From NCBI GenBank assembly GCA_963665575.2, contig CAXXDW010000006.1, forward strand, positions 1,240,001 through 1,304,000: a stretch of 64,000 bases of DNA. The letters are read 5' to 3'. The notes beneath the pieces are model-generated. The model did no database searches. It had not been told where the DNA came from and was given only the letters and a program-made list of their open reading frames with translations. Each line of letters starts with the position of its first letter. Position 1 is the first letter of the stretch. This DNA is from Rariloculus sp963665575 (GTDB lineage: Bacteria > Pseudomonadota > Gammaproteobacteria > Steroidobacterales > Rariloculaceae). Positions 18,888-27,206 of the stretch are shown in pieces. The translations under genes and the position numbers were made by a program.

Positions 18888-19966
18888 GAAGGCTGTTTAC
18901 GGTCACGACCTTCGGCGAGAGCCACGGTCCGGCGATGGGCTGTGTCGTCGACGGCTGTCCGCCCGGGCTCGCGCTCGTCGAGAGCGACATCCAGCACGAT
19001 CTCGACCGCCGCCGTCCCGGGCGCTCGCGCCACGTCACCCAGCGCAAGGAGCCCGACCAGGTCACGATCCTCTCCGGAGTTTTCGAGGGGCTGACCACGG
19101 GTACGGCGATCGGTCTCATCGTGCAAAACGTCGATCAGCGCACGCGCGACTACAGCAAGATCAAGGACAAGTTCAGGCCGGGCCACGCCGATTTCAGCTA
19201 TCAGAAGAAGTACGGCATTCGCGACTACCGCGGCGGCGGGCGGGCATCGGCGCGCGAAACCGTCATGCGCGTCGCCGCCGGCGCCATCGCGCGCAAGTAT
19301 CTCGCCGAGCGCGCCGGCATCAGGATCAGCGGCTATCTCGCCGAACTCGGGCCGTTTGAGTTGAAGCCTCTCGATCTGGACGCGGTCAACGAGAACCCGT
19401 TTTTCTGCGCCGACCCGTCCAAACTCCATGCGCTTGACGGGTTCATGGACAGGCTCAGGCGCGCGGGCGATTCCATCGGCGCGCGGATCAACGTGATCGC
19501 TTCGAATGTACCGGTCGGACTCGGCGAGCCCGTATTCGACAAGCTCGAGGCTGACCTCGCCCACGCACTGATGAGCATCAACGCCGTCAAGGGCGTCGAG
19601 TTCGGCGACGGGTTCCGCTGCGTACAGCAACGCGGCAGCGAGCACCGCGACGAAATCACGCCGGACGGTTTCGCGAAGAACTCTTCGGGCGGCACGCTCG
19701 GGGGCATCTCGAGCGGTCAGGACATCCTCGCGAGCATCGCGCTCAAACCGACCTCGAGCATCCAGGTGCCGGGACGCACCATCGATACCGAAGGCAAGGC
19801 GGCCGAGATCGTGACGACGGGCCGGCACGATCCCTGTGTGGGCCTGCGCGCGACGCCGATCGCCGAGGCCATGGTCGCGCTGACCCTCATGGATCATTAC
19901 CTGCGCAACCGGGCGCAGAATGCCGACGTGCGCGAGACCGAACCGGCATTGACCGGATCCGCATAG
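18869..19966 (+). CDS. aroC: Chorismate synthase
   Basis: Last enzyme of the shikimate pathway; uses reduced FMN to convert EPSP to chorismate. 365 residues. Seen: GESHGPAMGCVVDGCPPG near the N-terminus, RRRPGRSRHVTQRKE, HADFSYQKKYGIRDYRGGGRASARET and the RTIDTEG and GRHDPCVG segments. ATG 18869 lies inside unit 3 of a tandem repeat; an in-frame TGA two codons earlier excludes longer forms. asd follows 83 bp downstream. Confidence 0.96.
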   Translation: MAGDTFGRLFTVTTFGESHGPAMGCVVDGCPPGLALVESDIQHDLDRRRPGRSRHVTQRKEPDQVTILSGVFEGLTTGTAIGLIVQNVDQRTRDYSKIKDKFRPGHADFSYQKKYGIRDYRGGGRASARETVMRVAAGAIARKYLAERAGIRISGYLAELGPFELKPLDLDAVNENPFFCADPSKLHALDGFMDRLRRAGDSIGARINVIASNVPVGLGEPVFDKLEADLAHALMSINAVKGVEFGDGFRCVQQRGSEHRDEITPDGFAKNSSGGTLGGISSGQDILASIALKPTSSIQVPGRTIDTEGKAAEIVTTGRHDPCVGLRATPIAEAMVALTLMDHYLRNRAQNADVRETEPALTGSA

Positions 19967-20049
19967 AATGTCGGCCGGTCGTTCGGGAAGGACACCCCCG
20001 AGCGCCGCGACGAACCGGGTTACCACGATGAACCACTTGAGTTGCCATC

Positions 20050-21114
20050 ATGACCAGGACCTTTGACGTTGCCGTCGTCGGTGCCACGGGCCTCGTCGGC
20101 GAAACCATGATCCGAACGCTCGAGGAACGCAGTTTCCCGGTCGGGAGGCTGTATCCACTGGCGAGCCCGCGTTCTGCCGGGCGCACGGTCACGTTTCGCG
20201 ACGAAGCCATTTCGGTCGGCGTCCTCGACGAGTTCGATTTCGGCCAGGTGGAAATCGCGCTCTTTTCCGCCGGCGGATCCGTATCGGCACAATTCGCTCC
20301 GCGCGCGGCAAGCGCCGGCGCCGTGGCGATCGACAACACGTCGTACTTTCGTATGCACGACGACGTTCCGCTCGTCGTCCCCGAGGTGAATCCGGACCGC
20401 GTCGCCGATTACGCGAAGCGAGGAATCATCGCGAATCCGAACTGCTCCACGATTCAGCTCGTAGTGGCGCTGAAGCCGATCCACGACGCGGTGGGCATCG
20501 AGCGCATCAACGTTGCGACGTACCAGGCCGTTTCAGGTGCGGGACGCGCCGCGCTCGAAGCGATGAACGAGGATGCCAGCCGCATGGTGGCGGGCGGACA
20601 GGCGCAGCCGCGCGGCAACGAAAAGCACGTCGCGTTCAACGCCGTCCCGCATATCGCGGATTTCCACGACAACGGTTTCACGACGGAAGAAATGAAGATG
20701 GTCTGGGAGACCCGCAAGATCCTCGAAGACCCCGATATTCGCGTCAATCCCACGGCGGTGCGAGTACCCGTCCTCTTTGGCCATTCCGAGGCGGTTCACA
20801 TCGAGACCCGCGAGAGAATCGCGCCGTCCGAAGCCAGGGAGTTGCTGCGAAAGGCACCCGGAATCTCCGTCATCGACAGCCTTGAATTCGGCGGCTATCC
20901 GACGGCTGCGACCGATGCCGCGCACCGTGACCCGGTCTATGTGGGGCGCATACGCGAGGATCTGTCGCATCCGCGCGGGCTCAATCTATGGGTCGTTGCC
21001 GACAACATACGCAAGGGCGCGGCTCTCAACAGCGTGCAGATTGCCGAGATCCTGACGAGCCGCTTTCTCGCGGAGGCCGTTTCGCAGGGCATCGCGGCGG
21101 CAAGCTCGCTCTGA
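20050..21114 (+). CDS. asd: Aspartate-semialdehyde dehydrogenase
   Basis: NADPH-dependent enzyme making aspartate semialdehyde, the branch point to lysine/diaminopimelate, threonine and methionine. NADP fold GATGLVGETMIRTLEER at the N-terminus; catalytic cysteine in IIANPNCSTIQLV; FNAVPHIADFHDNGFTTEEMKMVWETRKI in the middle. 354 residues of the short bacterial type. It begins the conserved asd-fimV-truA-accD-folC-dedD-cvpA-purF series. Confidence 0.96.
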   Translation: MTRTFDVAVVGATGLVGETMIRTLEERSFPVGRLYPLASPRSAGRTVTFRDEAISVGVLDEFDFGQVEIALFSAGGSVSAQFAPRAASAGAVAIDNTSYFRMHDDVPLVVPEVNPDRVADYAKRGIIANPNCSTIQLVVALKPIHDAVGIERINVATYQAVSGAGRAALEAMNEDASRMVAGGQAQPRGNEKHVAFNAVPHIADFHDNGFTTEEMKMVWETRKILEDPDIRVNPTAVRVPVLFGHSEAVHIETRERIAPSEARELLRKAPGISVIDSLEFGGYPTAATDAAHRDPVYVGRIREDLSHPRGLNLWVVADNIRKGAALNSVQIAEILTSRFLAEAVSQGIAAASSL

Positions 21115-21303
21115 TCTGCCGCCGGGGCCGAAGGGTCCCGGCGACGGCGGCGCGACGTTTGCCGCGATCGATCCAGGAAAGGGCGGTTACGGGTTTTCGT
21201 GGCCGCCACTTCCTGTCGTGCAGGCTCCTGCGGTATGGTTGGCAACGGATTCGGGGCTGCGAGACGCGATTCTTCGGATGAGACGCGCAGCGACGGAGGT
21301 TCC

Positions 21304-22785
21304 ATGAGAGTATCGGCACGTTGGTTCGCTCTGCCGCTGCTGGCCGCGCCATCTGGCGCATGGGCGCTCGGCCTGGGCGATATCCAGATCCAGTCGGCGC
21401 TGAACCAGCCGTTCGAGGCGCAAATCGCGCTTGAGGAGGTGGCGCCGGGCGAACTTGAGGCGCTGACGGTCGCGCTTGCGAGCCAGGAAACCTTTGCGCG
21501 CTACGGACTCGATCGCCCCGAGTTCCTGTCCGCACTTCAGTTCAGTGTCGGCCGCGATGCCGATGGCGCCGACGTCGTGCTGATCCGTTCCACGCAGCCG
21601 ATCGCCGAGCCGTTCGTCACGATGCTCGTCGAGGCGACCTGGCCGAGCGGCCGGATCATGCGCGAGTACACCGTATTGCTCGATCCTCCGCTGCTGGTAC
21701 CCGAGCCTGCCGCGGTCATCCCGGTCGAGCCCGCCGAGGCGCGCGCGCCGCAGGCGAACGTGCGCGAAGGCGCGACTTCGCCGCCGCTTGCCCCGCCGCC
21801 CGTTCCCGACGTTGCTCCCGAGCCGCAAGCTGCGCCGGGCATTTCCGGCGAAGCGGCGCCGGTGTCTGCGAGCGATCCCGGCGCAAGCTATGGGCCGGTG
21901 CAACGCGGCGACACGCTCTGGGCGATAGCCTCGCAATATCGGCCGGACGATGTCTCGCTGTTTCAGATGTTGCTCGCGCTCTACGAAGCCAATCCCGAAG
22001 CCTTCGCGGGGAACATGAACCACCTTTACGCCGGTGCGATCTTGCGAATTCCCGAGCGTGGCGAGATCGGTTCGATCGCAACGGAGAACGCGCGAGCAGA
22101 GTTCGTGCGCCAGACCGACGAGTGGCAGCAACGCACCCGGCAGCAAGCCCGCTTGCGCCTGGTGCCGCCGACACCGGAGTCGCAGCCCGGCGGGGCGGGC
22201 GGCGCCACGGGCGATGACGCTGAAGTCGGCGAATTGCGCGACGAGGTGGCGGTCCTGCGTTCGGAGCTTGCCGAAAGCCGGCGTCTGCTCGACATCAGGG
22301 ACCAGGAACTGCGCGAGTTGCAGGAGCAAGTCGGCGCGGAGCCTGGCGCCGCCCCCGAGGCCGATGCCGAACAGCTCTTTACGGAGGAGACCGAGCCTGC
22401 AGCATCGCAGTCCGGTGACGACACCACGCCGGTTTCCGCGGTGCAGGCGATCCTTGCCAGTGCCGTGACCTGGGTCGTGGGTGGGGCGGCCCTTGTCCTG
22501 CTGACGGCGTTTCTCTTCTTCAGGCGCGGACTCCGGAAGGCGAGCGTCTTCGAGGTCGACCTCGACGATCTTCAGGCTGAGCTCGATACCTCCGACGCGG
22601 ACGACGAGAGCCCTTCGGATCCGACGACGCTCGGCGACATCGGGACGCGACTCGATCTCGCGCGCGCGTACATCGACATGGGTAACGCCGACCGCGCAAG
22701 AAAAGTGCTCGCAGAAGTGCTCGAAGACGGCAATACCGACCAGCGCGAGGAAGCGCAGACGCTGCTCGACGCGCTCGACGAGTAG
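21304..22785 (+). CDS. fimV: FimV-type polar hub protein (LysM, TM, TPR-like C-terminus)
   Basis: Inner-membrane protein that binds peptidoglycan and organises the cell pole, affecting type IV pili in related bacteria. Signal peptide at residues 1-20 (LPLLAAPSGAWA), then the FimV N-terminal domain LGLGDIQIQSALNQPFEAQI, a Pro/Ala-rich linker, a LysM-like domain (YGPVQRGDTLWAIASQYRP), a coiled coil, one TM segment (about 385-405) and an acidic tail ending in the FimV C-terminal TPR-like segment RLDLARAYIDMGNADRARKVLAEVLEDG. 493 residues, about half the length of the Pseudomonas protein. Start ATG 21304 precedes the signal peptide directly. Confidence 0.9.
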   Translation: MRVSARWFALPLLAAPSGAWALGLGDIQIQSALNQPFEAQIALEEVAPGELEALTVALASQETFARYGLDRPEFLSALQFSVGRDADGADVVLIRSTQPIAEPFVTMLVEATWPSGRIMREYTVLLDPPLLVPEPAAVIPVEPAEARAPQANVREGATSPPLAPPPVPDVAPEPQAAPGISGEAAPVSASDPGASYGPVQRGDTLWAIASQYRPDDVSLFQMLLALYEANPEAFAGNMNHLYAGAILRIPERGEIGSIATENARAEFVRQTDEWQQRTRQQARLRLVPPTPESQPGGAGGATGDDAEVGELRDEVAVLRSELAESRRLLDIRDQELRELQEQVGAEPGAAPEADAEQLFTEETEPAASQSGDDTTPVSAVQAILASAVTWVVGGAALVLLTAFLFFRRGLRKASVFEVDLDDLQAELDTSDADDESPSDPTTLGDIGTRLDLARAYIDMGNADRARKVLAEVLEDGNTDQREEAQTLLDALDE

Positions 22786-22854
22786 CGCTCACGCTGCGTC
22801 GGGTCGTTTCGCGGACGCTGTGAAGGGGTCCGGAGCGGGACGGAACACGAGCAC

Positions 22855-23640
22855 ATGCCGAGATTCGCAGCCGGTATCGAATACGACGGGACCGATTTCG
22901 TCGGTTGGCAGACGCAGCGTTCCGGGCGCAGCGTGCAATCGACCCTCGCTGCTGCCATCTCGGCGGTTGCGGACGAGCCCGTGGATGTCCATGGCGCCGG
23001 GCGAACGGACGCGGGCGTTCACGCGTGGCGACAGGCCGCGCATTTCGATACGGCGGCAAACAGGACGACGCGCCAATGGCTGCTCGGGATCAACGCGAAT
23101 CTGCCCGACGACATGGCCGTGCGCTGGGTCAGGCCTGTAAGCGCGGACTTCGATGCGCGCCGCTCGGCGCTGTCGCGAACCTACCGCTACCGCGTCGTTT
23201 CGAGTCCGACCCGGCCCGTCCTCGCGCGCCGCGGCGCCTGGTGGGTTCGCGATGCGCTCGATCCGGCCGAAATGACCGCTGCCGCCGTCCAATGGCTCGG
23301 TGAACGCGACTTCTCGACCTTTCGCGCTGCGCGATGCCAGTCGAGCACGCCCATGCGTTGTCTGAGTGCGCTCGAAATCACGCGAGACGGACCCGAGATT
23401 CTGCTGGATTTCACCGCCAACGCATTCCTGTACCACATGGTGCGCAACCTCGTCGGAACGCTCGTTCACATCGGACGCGGCCAGGCGCCGCAGCAGTGGG
23501 CCGGCGAACTGCTCGCGAGCCGGGACCGCACGCTTGCGCCCGCGACAGCGCCCGCCCGCGGCCTGACGCTCCTGGCCGTGAGCTATCCGGACGCCTGCGG
23601 CTTGCCCGTGGACGCCGAACGCGCGTGTATCATGCGGTAA
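22855..23640 (+). CDS. truA: tRNA pseudouridine(38-40) synthase
   Basis: Isomerises uridines 38-40 in the anticodon arm of many tRNAs. The catalytic Asp is in GAGRTDAGVHAW. Other family segments: GIEYDGTDFVGWQTQ, YRYRVVSSPTRPVL and LYHMVRNLVGTLVHIGRG. 261 residues, normal. In many gammaproteobacteria trpF follows truA; here accD follows directly after 20 bp. Confidence 0.95.
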   Translation: MPRFAAGIEYDGTDFVGWQTQRSGRSVQSTLAAAISAVADEPVDVHGAGRTDAGVHAWRQAAHFDTAANRTTRQWLLGINANLPDDMAVRWVRPVSADFDARRSALSRTYRYRVVSSPTRPVLARRGAWWVRDALDPAEMTAAAVQWLGERDFSTFRAARCQSSTPMRCLSALEITRDGPEILLDFTANAFLYHMVRNLVGTLVHIGRGQAPQQWAGELLASRDRTLAPATAPARGLTLLAVSYPDACGLPVDAERACIMR

Positions 23641-23660
23641 CGGGAGTTTACGGTCAGACC

Positions 23661-24521
23661 ATGAGCTGGTTCGACAAACTGATGCCGTCGCGTATCCGCA
23701 CGCAGCGACCGAGCCGCTCGGTGCCGGAAGGACTTTGGGTCAAATGCATCGCATGTTCTGCGCAGCTCTACCGGGCGGAACTCACGCGCAATCTCTACGT
23801 CTGTCCGAAGTGCGAGCATCACTTGCGGATCGGTGCGCGCGAACGCCTCGAAATGTTCCTCGATGCCAACTCCGAATTCGAGATTGCGCCGAAGCTCGAA
23901 CCGCAGGACCCGTTGCGGTTCAAGGACAGCAGGCGCTATCGGGAGCGGTTATCTACCGCGCAGAAGGAAACCGAGGAAACGGACGCGCTCGTCGTCATGG
24001 CCGGGACGCTCAAGGCGATTCCGCTCGTCGCCGCGGCCTTCGAGTTTCGGTTCATGGGGGGGTCCATGGGCTCGGTCGTCGGGGAGCGTTTTGTTCGGGG
24101 CATCCGCTACTGTATCGAGCACCACAGGCCGTTCGTATGTTTTTCGGCGAGCGGCGGCGCCCGCATGCAGGAGGCGTTGTTTTCGCTGTTCCAGATGGGC
24201 AAGACCAGCGCGGCGCTCGCAGCGTTGAGCGAGTCCGGCCTGCCGTACGTCTCGGTCATGACCGACCCGACGATGGGCGGTGTCTCGGCGAGCCTCGCCT
24301 CGCTCGGCGACATCAACCTGGCCGAGCCCGGCTCGTTGATCGGTTTCGCCGGACCGCGGGTCATTCAGCAAACCGTCGGCGAGACCTTGCCGGAAGGCTT
24401 CCAGCGCGCCGAACTGCTGCTGGAAAAAGGCGCACTTGACATGATCGTCGACCGTCGCAAGGTCCGTGACGAGATCGCGTCGCTGCTCGCCAAGCTGACC
24501 GACCGCCCTGCGGTCTCCTGA
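23661..24521 (+). CDS. accD: Acetyl-CoA carboxylase carboxyltransferase subunit beta
   Basis: With AccA it transfers the carboxyl group from biotin to acetyl-CoA, the first committed step of fatty acid synthesis. The N-terminal four-cysteine zinc ribbon is WVKCIACSAQLYRAELTRN...VCPKCEHH. The crotonase-like core includes SASGGARMQEALFSLFQM, TDPTMGGVSASLASLGD and AGPRVIQQTVGETLPEGFQRAE. 286 residues from ATG 23661; the frame upstream belongs to truA antisense phase and is not used. folC follows with 17 bp between. Confidence 0.96.
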   Translation: MSWFDKLMPSRIRTQRPSRSVPEGLWVKCIACSAQLYRAELTRNLYVCPKCEHHLRIGARERLEMFLDANSEFEIAPKLEPQDPLRFKDSRRYRERLSTAQKETEETDALVVMAGTLKAIPLVAAAFEFRFMGGSMGSVVGERFVRGIRYCIEHHRPFVCFSASGGARMQEALFSLFQMGKTSAALAALSESGLPYVSVMTDPTMGGVSASLASLGDINLAEPGSLIGFAGPRVIQQTVGETLPEGFQRAELLLEKGALDMIVDRRKVRDEIASLLAKLTDRPAVS

Positions 24522-24538
24522 GACGGGACCAAACCATC

Positions 24539-25840
24539 TTGGCAGAGTCCGCGCGTTTCGACACGCTTGACGAGTGGCTCGCCTGGCTCGAGACGCAGCA
24601 TCCGAAGAAGATCGACTTCGGGCTCGATCGCGTTCGCTCGGTGCTCGATTCGCTCGATCTGAACCCGCCGCCGTATCGCGTGATCGCAATCGGCGGAACG
24701 AACGGCAAGGGTTCCTGCGTGGCCCTGCTCGAGAGCATCTATCTCGCGGCCGGATATTCGGTCGGCGCTTTTACTTCGCCGCACCTTTGGCAGTTCAACG
24801 AACGCTTGCGCCGCGACGGCAGGCAAGCCAGCGACGCAGAACTCATGGAGTTGTTCGGGATCATCGACGAAGGGCGAGGCTCGGTATCGTTGTCGTACTT
24901 CGAATGGTCGGCCGTCGCCGCCATACTCTTCTATGCGCGCGAACGGGTCGATGTCGCCTTGCTCGAAGTCGGTATGGGCGGACGGCTCGATGCGGTCAAC
25001 GCGATCGACGCCGACGCTGCCCTGATCGTCAGTATCGACCTTGATCACCGCGAATGGCTCGGTGAGGACCGCGACGCGATCGGGCGCGAGAAGGCCGGCA
25101 TCGTGCGCGCCGATCGGCCCGTGGTCGTCGGGGATACGGACCCTCCCGCAAGCCTGGCTTCCGCCATTGAGGACAGCGGCGCGATCGGCGTTCTGCGCGG
25201 CCGCGACTTCGATTTCGTTGCCGAGGGCGGCCAATTCGAACTGATTCGCAAGGGACTACCGGCCGTGCCGCTGCCTGCGCCCGGCTTTGGCGGTGCGATC
25301 CAGGTGGCCAATGCGGCCGCATGCGCCGCGACCGTGGCGGCGCTCAAAGCGGTATTGCCCGTGAAACATGAGGCGATCGCCGACGGTTTGCGCGCCGCAC
25401 GCGTGCCGGGCCGGTGGCAACGTCTCGAAATCGGCTGCGTGGAATGGATATTCGACGTGGCGCACAATCCGGCCGCCGCGACCTGCTTGCGGCGCGAACT
25501 CGACGCCTTGCCGCGGCCGCGCCGCACCGTGGCCGTCTTTGCGGCCATGCGCGACAAGGAGCTCGCATGCCTGCTCGAGCCGTTCGCGGCCGAGGTCGAG
25601 CAATGGCACGTCGCGCCGGTCGACTCCGAGCGCAGCGCGACGCCCGAGGCATTGCGCGATCTGCTGCTCTTGATCGGTGCGGGAAGCGTCGAAATCCATG
25701 GCGATATCGCAACCGCCACGCTGGCGGCCGGCGCTCGCGTCAAGCCCGGTGACCGGGTCCTGGTCTTCGGCTCGTTCTATACGGTCGGTCCCGCGACAGC
25801 GGCGCTTGGGCTATACTGCGAAGCACGTTCAGTTGGGTGA
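24539..25840 (+). CDS. folC: Bifunctional folylpolyglutamate/dihydrofolate synthase
   Basis: ATP-dependent ligase that makes dihydrofolate from dihydropteroate and adds glutamates to tetrahydrofolate. P-loop GGTNGKGSCVALLE, followed by GAFTSPHLWQFNERLRRDG and LEVGMGGRLDAVNAID, are Mur-ligase family hallmarks. C-terminal domain: FDVAHNPAAATCLRREL. TTG start at 24539 is the only candidate ahead of FDTLDEWLAWLE. 433 residues. The stop overlaps a possible GTG start of the next gene. Confidence 0.94.
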   Translation: MAESARFDTLDEWLAWLETQHPKKIDFGLDRVRSVLDSLDLNPPPYRVIAIGGTNGKGSCVALLESIYLAAGYSVGAFTSPHLWQFNERLRRDGRQASDAELMELFGIIDEGRGSVSLSYFEWSAVAAILFYARERVDVALLEVGMGGRLDAVNAIDADAALIVSIDLDHREWLGEDRDAIGREKAGIVRADRPVVVGDTDPPASLASAIEDSGAIGVLRGRDFDFVAEGGQFELIRKGLPAVPLPAPGFGGAIQVANAAACAATVAALKAVLPVKHEAIADGLRAARVPGRWQRLEIGCVEWIFDVAHNPAAATCLRRELDALPRPRRTVAVFAAMRDKELACLLEPFAAEVEQWHVAPVDSERSATPEALRDLLLLIGAGSVEIHGDIATATLAAGARVKPGDRVLVFGSFYTVGPATAALGLYCEARSVG

Positions 25841-25848
25841 TCCTCGAG

Positions 25849-26523
25849 ATGGATCCGCGGTTGAAGGAACGACTCATCGGGGCGGCCGTGCTGGTGGCGC
25901 TGGGGGTATGGCTGATTCCCTGGATCCTCGACGGCCGCGATCCGCAGCCCGCGCAGCCCGCAACGGAAAGCGCGGCGCAGTTGCCGGTCGACGCCGACGA
26001 GTCCGTCCAGGTCAGAACGCGGACCGTCGACCTCGAGCGTCGTCCCGGCGGCGCGGTTGCTCAGCCCGTGGCGGCACAAGCCGCTGACGATACGGTGGCG
26101 GTAGCGGCGGCGCCCGACGAAATCGTCGACGACCCGGCCACCGTTGCAGGCGGTGCGCAGTCAATCCCGCAAGTGACGGAGCCGATTGCCGCTCGACCCA
26201 TCGATGAGCAGTCTGCCCCCACCGCGGAGGCGGACAGTGCGCCGCCCGATCCGCCGGCTCGCCCCGCAGCCGCGGCCAACGTCCAGAACGATGCCGGCGG
26301 TTGGGTCGTGCAGCTTGGCAGCTTCCGCGACAGGGACAATGCCGACCGGCAGGCGGCACGGGTGACGACGTACGGCTTCGAGCCCGCCGTTTCGGTTTTC
26401 ACGGCCGGCGGGCAGTCGATGTACCGGGTCCGCGTCGGGCCCTACGATTCGCGCGGCCGTGCCGACGAGACGGCGTCGACGCTCTCCGCGAACGGTTTTG
26501 TGGCACAGGTCGTTGCAAACTGA
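25849..26523 (+). CDS. dedD: SPOR domain protein, DedD-like
   Basis: Membrane-anchored protein whose SPOR domain binds denuded peptidoglycan at the division septum. One TM helix at residues 9-25 (LIGAAVLVALGVWLIPWI) is followed by a long Ala/Pro/acidic linker and a C-terminal SPOR domain (about residues 148-224: GGWVVQLGSFRDRDNADR ... YRVRVGPYDSRGRADETA). ATG 25849 gives a DedD-like N-terminus, MDPRLKERLIGAAVLVALG; GTG 25837, overlapping the folC stop, is an alternative. Position between folC and cvpA supports dedD. Confidence 0.88.
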   Translation: MDPRLKERLIGAAVLVALGVWLIPWILDGRDPQPAQPATESAAQLPVDADESVQVRTRTVDLERRPGGAVAQPVAAQAADDTVAVAAAPDEIVDDPATVAGGAQSIPQVTEPIAARPIDEQSAPTAEADSAPPDPPARPAAAANVQNDAGGWVVQLGSFRDRDNADRQAARVTTYGFEPAVSVFTAGGQSMYRVRVGPYDSRGRADETASTLSANGFVAQVVAN

Positions 26524-26544
26524 TTTGCCGATGTACGAGACAAC

Positions 26545-27042
26545 ATGTCCTGGGCCGACTGGTTGATCATTGGCGTTTGCCTGATGTCGGGGGCATACGG
26601 ATTCTGGCGCGGATTCGCCAATGAGGTCGTTTCGCTTGCAACCTGGCTCGCCGCGATCTGGCTCGCGTGGCGTTTCGGCACGTTCGTGGAACCGCTGCTC
26701 GGTATATGGGAGGCGGCGCCGGAGCTCAGGGTCTGGGCTGCCCGCCTCGTGGTCTTCATAATCGTGCTGGTTCTCGGCGGTCTCTTGGCGTGGCTGATCC
26801 GGGGCTTTGTCCGGCATACCGGCCTGACGGGGACAGACAGGAGCCTCGGCGCGCTCTTCGGCGTGGCGCGCGGCGTCATCATCGTCGGCCTTGCTGTCAT
26901 CGGCATGCAGTTCGCCGGGCTCGATCAGGATCCCTGGTGGCAGAGTTCGAAGCTCCGGCCGACGAGCAACCAGGTCGCCGATGCGATCCGTTACTATGCC
27001 GAACTCGGCGGCCGTTATCTCGAACAGCAAGAGCTCATCTAG
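26545..27042 (+). CDS. cvpA: CvpA family inner-membrane protein
   Basis: Integral membrane protein of unclear biochemical role, named for colicin V production and linked to envelope stress tolerance. About four TM helices across 165 residues, with typical motifs DWLIIGVCLMSGAYGFWRGFANEVVSL and GALFGVARGVIIVGL. It precedes purF as in E. coli and Pseudomonas. Its TAG stop overlaps the first bases of a 162-bp inverted-repeat element, which may have supplied the stop. Confidence 0.92.
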   Translation: MSWADWLIIGVCLMSGAYGFWRGFANEVVSLATWLAAIWLAWRFGTFVEPLLGIWEAAPELRVWAARLVVFIIVLVLGGLLAWLIRGFVRHTGLTGTDRSLGALFGVARGVIIVGLAVIGMQFAGLDQDPWWQSSKLRPTSNQVADAIRYYAELGGRYLEQQELI

Positions 27043-27202
27043 CAGCCCGTGGAAAAAGTCCCACTGCATTCGACCGACGATGCATCCCGCCCGGCGGCGT
27101 TGCTCGTCGGTCGCATATTCCCGATATTCTCCCTCCTCGCGCCTTGCCGGTCGGGCGCCTCGCCGATCTCGGTGCGACGCGGGACTTTCACCACGGGCTG
27201 CT
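27041..27202. mobile_element. MITE-like 162-bp element with 22-bp terminal inverted repeats
   Basis: The ends are inverted repeats, AGCAGCCCGTGG + AAAAAGTCCC at 27041-27062 and GGGACTTTCA + CCACGGGCTGCT at 27181-27202, matching at 20 of 22 positions. The interior has no gene. The element exactly fills the cvpA-purF gap: the left end overlaps the cvpA stop and the right end stops four bases before the purF ATG. No transposase is present, so it would have moved in trans. Target duplication was not recognised. Confidence 0.75.
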
Positions 27203-27206
27203 GACG

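Noticed and set aside
17768..20026. 752-codon open frame on the minus strand across prmB and aroC
   Set aside because: It is antisense to two well-supported genes and its translation has no recognisable domain; such frames are common in GC-rich DNA. The same applies to long minus-strand frames at 1818-3110, 8951-10579 and 58726-60345.
21205..21235. Fourth REP-like copy (CTTCCTGTCGTGCAGGCTCC) before fimV
   Set aside because: Only one arm is present and the centre is missing, so it is at best a decayed half; not listed as a copy.
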